A DNA stretch of 5,687 bases, taken from contig JASFPT010000257.1 in NCBI GenBank assembly GCA_050115795.1, positions 1 to 5,687 of the forward strand. Reading direction: 5' to 3'. The notes below the pieces were generated by a model. It had not been told where the DNA came from. It made no database searches and saw only the letters and a program-made list of their open reading frames with translations. How positions within the stretch are numbered: the first letter of the stretch is position 1; every line of letters starts with the position of its first letter. This document shows positions 1 through 5,652 of the stretch, piece after piece. A program made the translations under genes and the position numbers. The DNA is from JAIPEL01 sp050115795 (lineage in GTDB: Bacteria > Desulfobacterota > Desulfobacteria > Desulfobacterales > CAFBRK01).

Positions 1-962
1 GTTTCCTTCCGGTTGTCGGCCAAGACCTGTGCTTCGTCCCCGACGATCCGCAAGCCGCTGGGCCCGCGGGCGATGAACAGCTTCCGGGTCCCCAAAAACA
101 CTTCCTGAAAAGGCGTTCGGACCACCTGGTCGACCAAGACCGTGTACTGGTCTTTTAGACGGAAAATGGCCGGCTTCTCGATCGACACGGAAAAAGAGAT
201 CCGCTCCTGCTGCAGCTTTTTGCGGAGGCGGTCCCAGTCCGGCCACCAGGAGAGGTCCGGCAGGAAAGACGGATCGTAGGCGCTCAGGTATTCGTGATAG
301 GTTCCCAGGGAGAGGGCCTTTTGCCACCGTGTAAGAAGGTCGGTCACCGCCTGTCTTTGCTGGGCGCTGTCGGAATCCGTCTGTTGGGGAATCCGGTCGA
401 CGATGATCATCGGTGTCCTGTTCAAGGTGATGTACCCGGCCAGCCGATCGATGACCTCGTTGGTGACGACGATGCACCCGTTGGAGTCCCTCGGCTCGAG
501 CGGCTTGTTGGTGCCGTGGAGCCAAATGGCGTTTCCGCCCCGTCCGGAAAGCCGGTCCATCAGGTTCGGATAGTCGATGGGAAAGGCCCGGGACCCGTAG
601 ATGGGGGCAAGGTCTCGTTCCGGATGCTCTTTGATGAAAAAGTAAACGCCCTCGGGGGTTTTTTTGTCCCCGGACTGCTCCTTGGCGCCGGGGATTTCCC
701 CGGTGGAACAAGGCTCGCGGAACACCTCGCGATATTTCCCCTGCTCCACCGAAAACAGGAAAAGGGTCTGGCTCTTCTTTTCCACGAGGACCGCGTATTG
801 GACCGGTGATTCGGATCCCCCCTCGATGGCAACCAGCACGGCCGAAAGAAATTGACCGATCGGTGGAAGACCGGATGCGGCTGCCGCAGTCGTCAGCAGC
901 ATCGGCATCAGCAGCAAAAGGAACAACCGAACGAGATGGCGAATGGGGTAACCGTGCTTCAA
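1..962 (-). CDS. L,D-transpeptidase family protein, Csd6/Pgp2-like (YkuD domain plus NTF2-like domain), 3' end missing
   Basis: A secreted peptidoglycan-modifying enzyme, of which the first 320 residues are visible before the gene leaves the window on the left. I chose the TTG at 962-960 because an AAGGAGG ribosome site lies five bases upstream and a signal peptide follows directly: basic residues to Arg12, a hydrophobic core at about 13-25, then an AAAAS cleavage region near 26-30. The YkuD catalytic domain spans about residues 53-190. It has the TPEG element at 102-105, His149-Gly150 (WLHGT) and the nucleophile Cys163 in SNGCIVV. The usual Arg after GCI is Val here. Residues about 200-320 resemble the NTF2-like pocket domain of Helicobacter Csd6 and Campylobacter Pgp2, which trim peptidoglycan tetrapeptides as L,D-carboxypeptidases. 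By that analogy the enzyme could be a carboxypeptidase rather than a cross-linker; this is inference. The gene follows the SAM enzyme gene after 112 bp on the same strand. Confidence 0.88.
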   Translation of the reverse strand, partial: MKHGYPIRHLVRLFLLLLMPMLLTTAAAASGLPPIGQFLSAVLVAIEGGSESPVQYAVLVEKKSQTLFLFSVEQGKYREVFREPCSTGEIPGAKEQSGDKKTPEGVYFFIKEHPERDLAPIYGSRAFPIDYPNLMDRLSGRGGNAIWLHGTNKPLEPRDSNGCIVVTNEVIDRLAGYITLNRTPMIIVDRIPQQTDSDSAQQRQAVTDLLTRWQKALSLGTYHEYLSAYDPSFLPDLSWWPDWDRLRKKLQQERISFSVSIEKPAIFRLKDQYTVLVDQVVRTPFQEVFLGTRKLFIARGPSGLRIVGDEAQVLADNRKE

Positions 963-967
963 TCTCT

Positions 968-974
968 CCTCCTT
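968..974 (-). promoter_or_regulatory. Shine-Dalgarno site of the L,D-transpeptidase gene
   Basis: AAGGAGG on the minus strand, five bases before a TTG codon at 962-960. It is the strongest ribosome site in the window. It decides for the rare TTG start, since no ATG occurs before the hydrophobic core of the signal peptide. Confidence 0.8.
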
Positions 975-1074
975 GCGGTTTTCCGGCGGAGTTGCTTCGA
1001 CTCTCCGGGATCTACCGGTTCCGTGCTGTTTCCCGCCCGCTGCTGAGTCGGATTACTCTAAAAGACCGGCGTTG

Positions 1075-1905
1075 TCAAAGCAGGCCCCGTCGCGGACCGG
1101 AATCGTCCGGCCGAACGCGCACCGGATCGCCGCGGCGGCAGCCGAAGAAGTCGGCGGCATTGCCGCAGTTGACGGCGATCTCCAGGGTGCCGCGGCTGCC
1201 GATGATGGCAAGGGGCTCACCCGGCTCGACCCGGGCGTAGCTGTCCGCAATCCCGAACAGCCGTCGGCCGCCGGCTTCAATGGACAGCCGGCGCCGCCTC
1301 CCCGATGACTCCAGGCGGTCGATGAGCTCAGCGGCGATATTGGTGATCAGGTTGCCGAACCGGTCGATCCAGACAACGGCGCCCACGAGCTCCCGGCGGT
1401 CGGAAACCTGCGGGGCCGGCAGTTGGATCCGGCACAGACCGGCCCCATCGGCCGGCGGGCCGAGTCGATCCAGTTCGACTCCCAGCGACAGATGGGCCGC
1501 GACCGGGGCAAAGATGTCCCTGCCGTGAAAGGTTCGGCTGATCGTATTTCGGAAAAACGACCGGTTGCGCACCTTTACGATCCGTGCGGTGGCGGCGCCG
1601 TCGAAAATGGGCGTCAGCACCCCGTTGTCGGGTGCGACAAACAGATGGCCGCTGCGCTGGACGGCAAGAATTTCCCGTCGGCTCCCGACGCCGGGGTCGA
1701 CCACCGTCACATGAACGCTTCCTTCCGGGAAATATGGCCAGGCATGGGCCAGCAACAGCGCAGCGGCGGGGATGTCGTGGGGGTCGAGCCGGTGGCAGAG
1801 ATCGACGATGACCGCGTGCGGTGCAATGCCGTAGATGACCGCCTTGACGAGTCCCACATATTCGTCGTCGGTCCCGAAATCGGTCAGCAGGCTGATGACA
1901 GACAT
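1075..1905 (-). CDS. S-adenosyl-L-methionine hydroxide adenosyltransferase (DUF62 family)
   Basis: A 276-residue protein of the DUF62/SAM hydroxide adenosyltransferase family, relatives of the fluorinase and chlorinase. Characterised members use an activated water to split SAM into adenosine and L-methionine in the cytoplasm; the physiological reason is not settled. The N-terminal domain opens with MSVISLLTDFG (Asp9) and contains VDPGVG (69-74). Asp70, Arg77 and His127 (in HGRDIFAP, 127-134) match the Asp-Arg-His triad of the family, with the same seven-residue spacing between Asp and Arg. DRFGNLITN (181-189) and GSRGTLEIAVNCGNA (236-250) are the C-terminal domain signatures that close the trimer's active site. 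No halogenase-type insertion is apparent. The ATG at 1905 is preceded by AAGGAA at six bases. The frame stays open upstream to 2163, but that extension is low-complexity and runs into ruvB. The gene stands alone after ruvB (229-bp gap). Confidence 0.93.
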   Translation of the reverse strand: MSVISLLTDFGTDDEYVGLVKAVIYGIAPHAVIVDLCHRLDPHDIPAAALLLAHAWPYFPEGSVHVTVVDPGVGSRREILAVQRSGHLFVAPDNGVLTPIFDGAATARIVKVRNRSFFRNTISRTFHGRDIFAPVAAHLSLGVELDRLGPPADGAGLCRIQLPAPQVSDRRELVGAVVWIDRFGNLITNIAAELIDRLESSGRRRRLSIEAGGRRLFGIADSYARVEPGEPLAIIGSRGTLEIAVNCGNAADFFGCRRGDPVRVRPDDSGPRRGLL

Positions 1906-2134
1906 CTGCGGTTCCTTACCCGCATGTCGGCGAGAACGCCTTCGGGGGCCTCGAGAAAGTGCCGAGAGATGCCCGCCCCCGCCGGGAGGCTGGGATACCC
2001 GGAAGCCGGGAGGCTTTCCAACGACAGCCGGCACCCGGTCCATTTTGAAGCCGTCAAGGGAGTCGGGTGGACGGCACTTTCTTTTCTGCTTTCTATCATC
2101 CCGGCTTTCCAGCATCCCGGCGGCGCGCGGCGCC
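1906..2134. repeat. Non-coding gap between ruvB and the SAM enzyme gene with imperfect direct repeats
   Basis: The longest gap in the window (229 bp). Two adjacent 16-bp units, CTTTCTATCATCCCGG at 2089-2104 and CTTTCCAGCATCCCGG at 2105-2120 (plus strand), match at 14 of 16 bases. A second pair, GCCGGGAGGCT, is exact at 1981-1991 and 2005-2015 with a 24-bp period, and a small hairpin (CCCGG-AAG-CCGGG, 1998-2010) sits between the two copies. Just after the ruvB stop is a short stem-loop, GGCGC-GCG-GCGCC (2122-2134), with no T-tract. The small frames crossing the gap on either strand lack recognisable domains and read as low-complexity. I see no promoter. The repeat type resembles the low-complexity intergenic repeats found in some Desulfobacterota genomes; that comparison is from memory. 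Confidence 0.55.
1912..1917 (-). promoter_or_regulatory. Shine-Dalgarno site of the SAM hydroxide adenosyltransferase gene
   Basis: AAGGAA on the minus strand, six bases from the ATG at 1905-1903. It supports this start over the longer open frame reaching into ruvB, because the conserved family N-terminus begins exactly here. Confidence 0.75.
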
Positions 2135-3175
2135 CTAAAAGATCTTCCCCTGGATCGGGACACCCAGGTGCTTGCAGGCGGAATCGGCGGTTTTCCTGCC
2201 GGACGAAGTGCGGATGAGAAACCCGATTTTCAGCAGGTACGGCTCGACCACATCGACCAGCGTGTCGGTCTCCTCCTGCAGGGTGGCGGCGATGGCTTCG
2301 ATACCGACCGGGCCGCCCCCATAAAAATCAAGGATCGTTTTCAAATAGCGGCGGTCGAGATCGGTCAGCCCCCGTTCGTCGACCCCTTCCAGTTGAAGGG
2401 CGGCCCCCACGATTTCCGGCGTGATGGTGCCGTCCGCCCTGACCTGCGCGTAATCGCGCACACGCCGCAAGAGACGGTTGACAATCCGCGGTGTGCCGCG
2501 GCTTCTCCGGGCCAGCTCCGCCGCTGCCTCCGGATCGATCTGCACCTCCAGCAGCTGGGCCGAGCGAAGCGTGATCCGCACCAGATCCGGCTCCGCATAA
2601 AAATCCAGGCTCCGGAAGATGCCGAACCGGTCCCGCAGGGGAGCAGACAGCAGCCCGACGCGGGTGGTGGCCCCCACCAGCACGAACCGCTTGAGGCGAT
2701 AGCGGTGGCTGCGGGCGTGAACCCCCTTGTCGAAGATGAAGTCCACCGCGAAATCTTCCATGGCCGGATACAGAAACTCTTCAACGCTTCTGGGCGTTCG
2801 ATGGATCTCATCGACGAAAAGAACGTCCCCCTCCTCGAGGCGGGTCAGGATCCCCAGCAGGTCGCCGCCCTTTTCCAGCGCCGGGCCGGAAGTGACGGTC
2901 AGGTTCCCGCCCATCTCGTTTGCGATGATGTGGGCCAGGGTGGTCTTTCCGAGCCCGGGGGGTCCGTGGAAAAGAACGTGGTCCAGGGCCTCCTGCCGTT
3001 TCTGGGCCGCCTCGATGGCGATCCGCAGGGTTTCGACCACCTCGCGCTGACCGACGTATTCATCGAGGCGCCGGGGCCGCAGGGAAAGAATCTCCTCCTC
3101 CCGGTCCTCCGGAAGACGGGAACGGTTCAGCACGCCATTTTCCGGCGTCGATCGGGTCAGAAAGTCGTCGTTCAC
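2135..3175 (-). CDS. ruvB: Holliday junction branch migration ATPase RuvB
   Basis: The hexameric AAA+ motor that pulls DNA through the RuvA-junction complex during recombinational repair. It has 346 residues, slightly longer than the Escherichia coli protein. In order: an N-terminal segment with LRPRRLDEYVGQ (32-43); Walker A GPPGLGKT (71-78); Walker B DEIH (122-125); sensor 1 GATTR (168-172); the APLRDRFG segment (178-185), whose Arg181 is the probable arginine finger; and sensor 2 GTPRIVNR (227-234, Arg230). A winged-helix DNA-binding domain occupies about 270-340, containing GGPVG and ending in SSGRKTADSACKHLGV. All catalytic motifs are intact. The start is GTG at 3175-3173, sharing GTGA with the ruvA stop, so translation is probably coupled; GAGGAG lies ten bases upstream inside ruvA. 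Expression is therefore tied to ruvA. Confidence 0.98.
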   Translation of the reverse strand: MNDDFLTRSTPENGVLNRSRLPEDREEEILSLRPRRLDEYVGQREVVETLRIAIEAAQKRQEALDHVLFHGPPGLGKTTLAHIIANEMGGNLTVTSGPALEKGGDLLGILTRLEEGDVLFVDEIHRTPRSVEEFLYPAMEDFAVDFIFDKGVHARSHRYRLKRFVLVGATTRVGLLSAPLRDRFGIFRSLDFYAEPDLVRITLRSAQLLEVQIDPEAAAELARRSRGTPRIVNRLLRRVRDYAQVRADGTITPEIVGAALQLEGVDERGLTDLDRRYLKTILDFYGGGPVGIEAIAATLQEETDTLVDVVEPYLLKIGFLIRTSSGRKTADSACKHLGVPIQGKIF

Positions 3176-3789
3176 GATTGGACCGCTCCTCGGTAGACTT
3201 CTTCAAACAGCTCTTCTGCGCTGGAGATCGACGGGTTTCGCCCCATCGCCTCGGCGACCATCCGTCGGGCCTCGATTCTGCTGTGGCCGAGTTGATCGGT
3301 CAGCACCCGAACCACCTGATCGACATGGTCTTCCAACGCCGGGGGCACAACGGCCTCGCCGGCCTGGATCAGGGCAAATTTTTCCATCTTCCCCCGGAGC
3401 GTGGCCACGATCTTCCCGGCGGTTCGGGGGCCGATCCCCTTGAGGCGTTTGAGTTTGGCGGTATCACCGGTTTCGATGGCCACGGCGATTTCTCGGACCG
3501 GCATCTCCAGTGCCTTGACAGCCTTCATCGGCCCGATGTCCTCCACGGTGATGAAATGCTGGAAAAATTCGCGTTCGGCTTCCGTTGTGAATCCGATCAG
3601 GGCCGGCTTCGGCTGGCGCTCGGTCTGATGGAAATAGATGTACAGGGAGATCTCGTCCCCGACCGCCTTTCCGGCCGTCGATTCCATGACCACGGACGGC
3701 AGCATGACTTCGAATCCGATCGCACCGGCCAGCAGCAGAATCCGATCCTCTTCCTTTTTGAGAATTTTTCCTTCCAGGTATCCGATCAT
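3172..3789 (-). CDS. ruvA: Holliday junction DNA helicase subunit RuvA, with divergent acidic-pin segment
   Basis: RuvA binds the four-way junction as a tetramer and loads RuvB on opposite arms. Its 205 residues match the family length. Domain I (OB fold) begins MIGYLEGKI and runs to about residue 66. Domain II has two helix-hairpin-helix motifs: a less typical first one, VEDIGPMKAVKAL (82-94), and a canonical second one, LKGIGPRTAGKI (116-127). Domain III (about 150-205) is the mobile RuvB-binding part, with ARRMVAEAM at 174-182. Aligning H54 and the IGF at 65-67 with the same landmarks of Escherichia coli RuvA puts Gln59-Pro60 where the acidic pin Glu55-Asp56 sits; the nearest acid is Glu57. 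The ATG at 3789 has only a weak, very close AGGGA before it. It follows ruvC after 120 bp and overlaps ruvB by four bases. Confidence 0.97.
   Translation of the reverse strand: MIGYLEGKILKKEEDRILLLAGAIGFEVMLPSVVMESTAGKAVGDEISLYIYFHQTERQPKPALIGFTTEAEREFFQHFITVEDIGPMKAVKALEMPVREIAVAIETGDTAKLKRLKGIGPRTAGKIVATLRGKMEKFALIQAGEAVVPPALEDHVDQVVRVLTDQLGHSRIEARRMVAEAMGRNPSISSAEELFEEVYRGAVQS
3186..3191 (-). promoter_or_regulatory. Shine-Dalgarno site of ruvB inside the end of ruvA
   Basis: GAGGAG on the minus strand, ten bases before the GTG start of ruvB. Together with the four-base GTGA overlap it supports coupled translation of ruvA and ruvB. Confidence 0.55.
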
Positions 3790-3865
3790 GTCCCTGCCGA
3801 CTGCAAAACGCCGCCGCTGTTTCGACCGTGAACTTCCATGCCCGGAGAACCGGGGCGCTCTTTTC

Positions 3866-3913
3866 TCATTCGATGCTCGATTTTCGACGCTCGATGTTCA
3901 TTTCTTCAGTCAT
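3866..3913 (-). repeat. Heptamer repeat run in the ruvC-ruvA gap, with a 15-codon frame overlapping the ruvC stop
   Basis: On the plus strand, from 3869 to about 3903, five successive 7-bp units read TTCGATG, CTCGATT, TTCGACG, CTCGATG, TTCATTT, so the consensus is (T/C)TCGATG with a decaying last unit. On the minus strand an ATG at 3913-3911 overlaps the ruvC stop (ATGA) and opens a 15-codon frame, MTEEMNIERRKSSIE, ending at 3866; most of it is the translated repeat. I do not think it is a real peptide: it has no ribosome site of its own and is repeat-derived. Such 'NIE-R-SIE' readings are commonly produced by heptamer intergenic repeats. The rest of the 120-bp gap holds only a weak stem-loop, CCCGG-AGAA-CCGGG (3841-3854), with no terminator tract on the minus strand. 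Confidence 0.55.
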
Positions 3914-4410
3914 CGGCAGTTGCTTCTGTAAAGTCCGATCAGGGCAAGGGCGATCGCATCCGAAGCGTGATAGGGGCGAATCGGCTCGCTTCGCCCCAGC
4001 AAATGCCGTACCGCAGACTCCAGCTGCTGTTTGCTGGCGCGGCCGTTTCCGGTGAGTACCTGCTTGGCCTCCCGGACCGCCACTTCGACCACCGGAACGC
4101 GACGTCGACAGGCGCTTAGAATGATCACCCCGCAAACCTTGCCCAGAAGGATGCCGGATTTCGGATTTTCCGGCAGGGAGAACACGTCTTCGATGACCAT
4201 CAGGTCCGGTCGTTCCTCGACCAAAACGGCGGACAGCCGAGAGTAGATCCGTTCGAGCCGATGTTCGATGCTCTCGCCGGCCGAGGTCCGAATCGCCCCG
4301 AATGCATAGCTTTCGACACGCGCACCGGAGCCTTGGATGATTCCGATGCCGGTGTCGGCCAGCCCGGGATCTACGCCGATGATTTTTGTGGTCGGCACAT
4401 CCTTAACCAC
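3910..4410 (-). CDS. ruvC: Crossover junction endodeoxyribonuclease RuvC
   Basis: The Holliday-junction resolvase, a homodimeric Mg2+-dependent nuclease that nicks two opposing strands once RuvAB has positioned the junction. It has 166 residues, normal for the family. The RNase H-like fold is marked by IIGVDPG (10-16, Asp14), VIEDVF (72-77, Glu74) and YHASDAIALAL (147-157, His148 and Asp151). These supply the four active-site positions; His in place of the first C-terminal Asp is the Thermus-type arrangement, not a defect. The start is uncertain. An in-frame TGA at 4434-4432 limits it to GTG 4410 or GTG 4398; the first lacks a ribosome site and the second has AAGGA only one base away. The shorter form would begin MPTTKIIGVDPG and still be complete. 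It lies 167 bp after cpoB and 120 bp before ruvA. Confidence 0.96.
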   Translation of the reverse strand: MVKDVPTTKIIGVDPGLADTGIGIIQGSGARVESYAFGAIRTSAGESIEHRLERIYSRLSAVLVEERPDLMVIEDVFSLPENPKSGILLGKVCGVIILSACRRRVPVVEVAVREAKQVLTGNGRASKQQLESAVRHLLGRSEPIRPYHASDAIALALIGLYRSNCR

Positions 4411-4577
4411 GGGGGCAGAGGTAGAGGGAGTTCATCGTCCCAGGCCGCGCTGTGGATGCCGTCTGGTCACCCGGGCCGGGCCGCGGGCGGATCCGCCGGC
4501 CGAACGGGCGGGCGGATTCCATTCGCCACCGGTCGGAGGGCCGATGAAAGGCTTTTCGACTCGCGTCCGACAGCCGA
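4411..4577. other. GC-rich gap between cpoB and ruvC
   Basis: This gap contains the perfect 12-bp palindrome GGCGGATCCGCC (4486-4497) inside a longer GC-rich stretch (about 4470-4512) that could fold as an imperfect stem; no T-tract follows on either strand. A 10-codon frame on the minus strand (4435-4403, MNSLYLCPRG) ends with TAA just before the second possible ruvC start. I found no recognisable promoter or RNA gene. It could separate cpoB from ruvC transcription, but nothing in the sequence proves that. Confidence 0.35.
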
Positions 4578-5444
4578 TCATTTGATCTTCTGCAATTTTT
4601 CCTGGGCGATTTTGGCCTCGTTGGTATCGGGATATTTTCGCACCAGCTCCTTGAGGACGAGCCGTGCATTGCCCGAATCCCCCAGTTGATCGAACGCGTA
4701 ACCTTGCTTGAGCATGGCCGCCGGCAGTTTGTTCCCCTTCGGGAACTGCTCGATCACCTTCTGATATTCGAGGATGGCCTTTTCGTACCACTTCTCACGG
4801 TAATAGGTCTCCCCGATCCAGAACTGGGCGTTGTCGGCCTGCTGGGAATCCGGGAACCGCTTCAGCAGTTCTTCAAAAATATCCCGTGCCTCGGTGTATT
4901 TCTCCTGGTCAAAGGCGGCCCGGGCGTTTTTGTAGAGAGCGGCCTCAGTCGGTTCTGCGACAGGAGCAGGGGGCGTCGCCTGGGCTTGCGATGCGCGCTC
5001 CTTCCCGAGGCTGAGATACTGTTCCAGCTGGTGAATGCGCTCGGTGTTTTCGGCGGTTGCAGCGTCGATCCGATCCAGGCGGCTTTCGATGCGATCTCCT
5101 GCCTGCTGTCGCCCCTCGGACCGCTGCTGGAGATGGAACTCGGCCTCTTCGATCCGGCCGGTGAGTTTCTGGACCTCCTCCCGCAGTGCCTCGTTTTCCG
5201 CCTGAAAATCAGCCAACTGGCCTCGAAGGCCTTGAATATCATCTCGATTTTGGCGGTTTGCACCCTGAACGATCGCGTCGACCCGGTCCTCGGTGCCGGA
5301 CAAATTGCTCAGCCGGTTTTCCATCTCCTTCTGGCGCTGTTCGAGTCGAAAGATCCGGTCGTCCATTACGACGATGTCGTCTTTCATGACACAGCCGGCG
5401 GCCAGGATCGCCGCAATCAGCAAAATCGGTATCAGACGTCTCAT
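4578..5444 (-). CDS. cpoB: Tol-Pal accessory protein CpoB/YbgF, lipoprotein form with coiled coil and TPR repeats
   Basis: A 288-residue partner of the Tol-Pal system; in Escherichia coli the homologue acts in the periplasm and links outer-membrane constriction to PBP1B-driven septal peptidoglycan synthesis. Here the protein starts with a lipoprotein signal, MRRLIPILLIAAILAAGC; the lipobox LAAGC makes Cys18 the lipidated residue, and Val at the next position fits outer-membrane sorting by the enterobacterial rule. Residues about 29-145 are rich in heptad Leu/Ile and Glu/Arg/Gln, a long coiled coil expected to oligomerise. A flexible Pro/Ala linker (156-166) leads to TPR-like repeats at about 167-200, 204-237 and 241-275, with YREKWYEKAILEYQKVI and FPDS/YPDT repeat ends. 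I chose ATG 5444 because the signal peptide starts there; the frame extends upstream to 5513, but that would bury the signal. The start has no strong ribosome site. The gene follows pal, the usual order. Confidence 0.93.
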   Translation of the reverse strand: MRRLIPILLIAAILAAGCVMKDDIVVMDDRIFRLEQRQKEMENRLSNLSGTEDRVDAIVQGANRQNRDDIQGLRGQLADFQAENEALREEVQKLTGRIEEAEFHLQQRSEGRQQAGDRIESRLDRIDAATAENTERIHQLEQYLSLGKERASQAQATPPAPVAEPTEAALYKNARAAFDQEKYTEARDIFEELLKRFPDSQQADNAQFWIGETYYREKWYEKAILEYQKVIEQFPKGNKLPAAMLKQGYAFDQLGDSGNARLVLKELVRKYPDTNEAKIAQEKLQKIK

Positions 5445-5486
5445 GGGCTGACTCTGAGAGGGATTCGAAAAAGGGTTGTCAACAAA

Positions 5487-5510
5487 GCGCCCGCCGCCAA
5501 CGGCGGGCGC
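5487..5510 (-). terminator. Perfect 10-bp stem-loop in the pal-cpoB gap, possible terminator or attenuator
   Basis: GCGCCCGCCG (5487-5496), a four-base loop, and its exact complement CGGCGGGCGC (5501-5510). On the minus strand the stem is followed by TTTGTTGAC, a short and interrupted T-run. This fits a weak rho-independent terminator after pal, or an mRNA-stabilising hairpin, 42 bases before the cpoB start. Confidence 0.4.
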
Positions 5511-5520
5511 CAAAAGAGAT

Positions 5521-5559
5521 CCGGCAGGCGGTCTGCCCTGACGGTCGACCGCCTGCCGG
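5521..5559 (-). terminator. Perfect 13-bp inverted repeat in the pal-cpoB gap
   Basis: CCGGCAGGCGGTC (5521-5533) and GACCGCCTGCCGG (5547-5559) are exact complements around a 13-base loop. On the minus strand the stem is followed by ATCTCTTTTGG, and on the plus strand by TTCTGTTCTC, so either direction has a moderately T-rich tail. The loop contributes to a competing 10-bp palindrome, CGGTCGACCG (5542-5551), so two folds are possible. It may be a partial terminator or an operator-like site. Confidence 0.4.
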
Positions 5560-5589
5560 TTCTGTTCTCGGACACGCTGAAGCGATTGG

Positions 5590-5626
5590 ACGGGGGATGA
5601 GCCCCTTCGACGGGGCAGCCCCCCGT
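5590..5626. other. Two-step stem-loop just after pal
   Basis: An outer 7-bp stem (ACGGGGG 5590-5596 with CCCCCGT 5620-5626) encloses small internal bulges and an inner 5-bp stem (GCCCC 5601-5605 with GGGGC 5612-5616) capped by TTCGAC. It lies 26 bases after the pal stop. No T-tract follows on the minus strand, so it looks more like an mRNA 3'-end stabilising structure than an intrinsic terminator. Confidence 0.4.
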
Positions 5627-5652
5627 GGCAAAATCCACCCTTGCGATCGAGA

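Noticed and set aside
294..809. Plus-strand open frame of 171 codons
   Set aside because: It is antisense to the L,D-transpeptidase, whose signal peptide and catalytic motif are clear on the other strand.
1073..1078. Perfect TTGACA box on the minus strand at the end of the SAM enzyme gene
   Set aside because: At 17-bp spacing the -10 would be TAATCC, a poor match, so a promoter for the transpeptidase gene is not supported.
1884..2099. Minus-strand 71-codon frame in the ruvB-SAM enzyme gap
   Set aside because: It overlaps the real start of the SAM enzyme, is derived largely from repeat sequence, and has no family resemblance.
1906..2163. 86-residue N-terminal extension of the SAM enzyme
   Set aside because: The extension is Arg/Gly/Pro-rich, overlaps ruvB, and the family N-terminus with a good ribosome site begins at 1905.
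1423..2217. Plus-strand open frame of 264 codons
   Set aside because: It is antisense to the SAM enzyme and the repeat-rich gap, with no recognisable domain.
1835..3196. Long plus-strand open frame of 453 codons opposite ruvB
   Set aside because: It lies antisense to ruvB, which has all AAA+ motifs, and its product shows no domain; GC-rich genes commonly leave such open antisense frames.
5477..5482. Perfect TTGACA box on the minus strand before cpoB
   Set aside because: No acceptable -10 element lies 16-18 bases downstream, and transcription would start almost at the ATG.
5445..5513. N-terminal extension of CpoB from a TTG codon at 5513
   Set aside because: It would put 23 residues, translated from a hairpin, in front of a lipoprotein signal peptide.
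4686..5600. Long plus-strand open frame of 304 codons opposite cpoB
   Set aside because: It is the mirror of the coiled-coil and TPR coding sequence; Leu-rich composition comes from antisense Gln/Glu/Lys codons.
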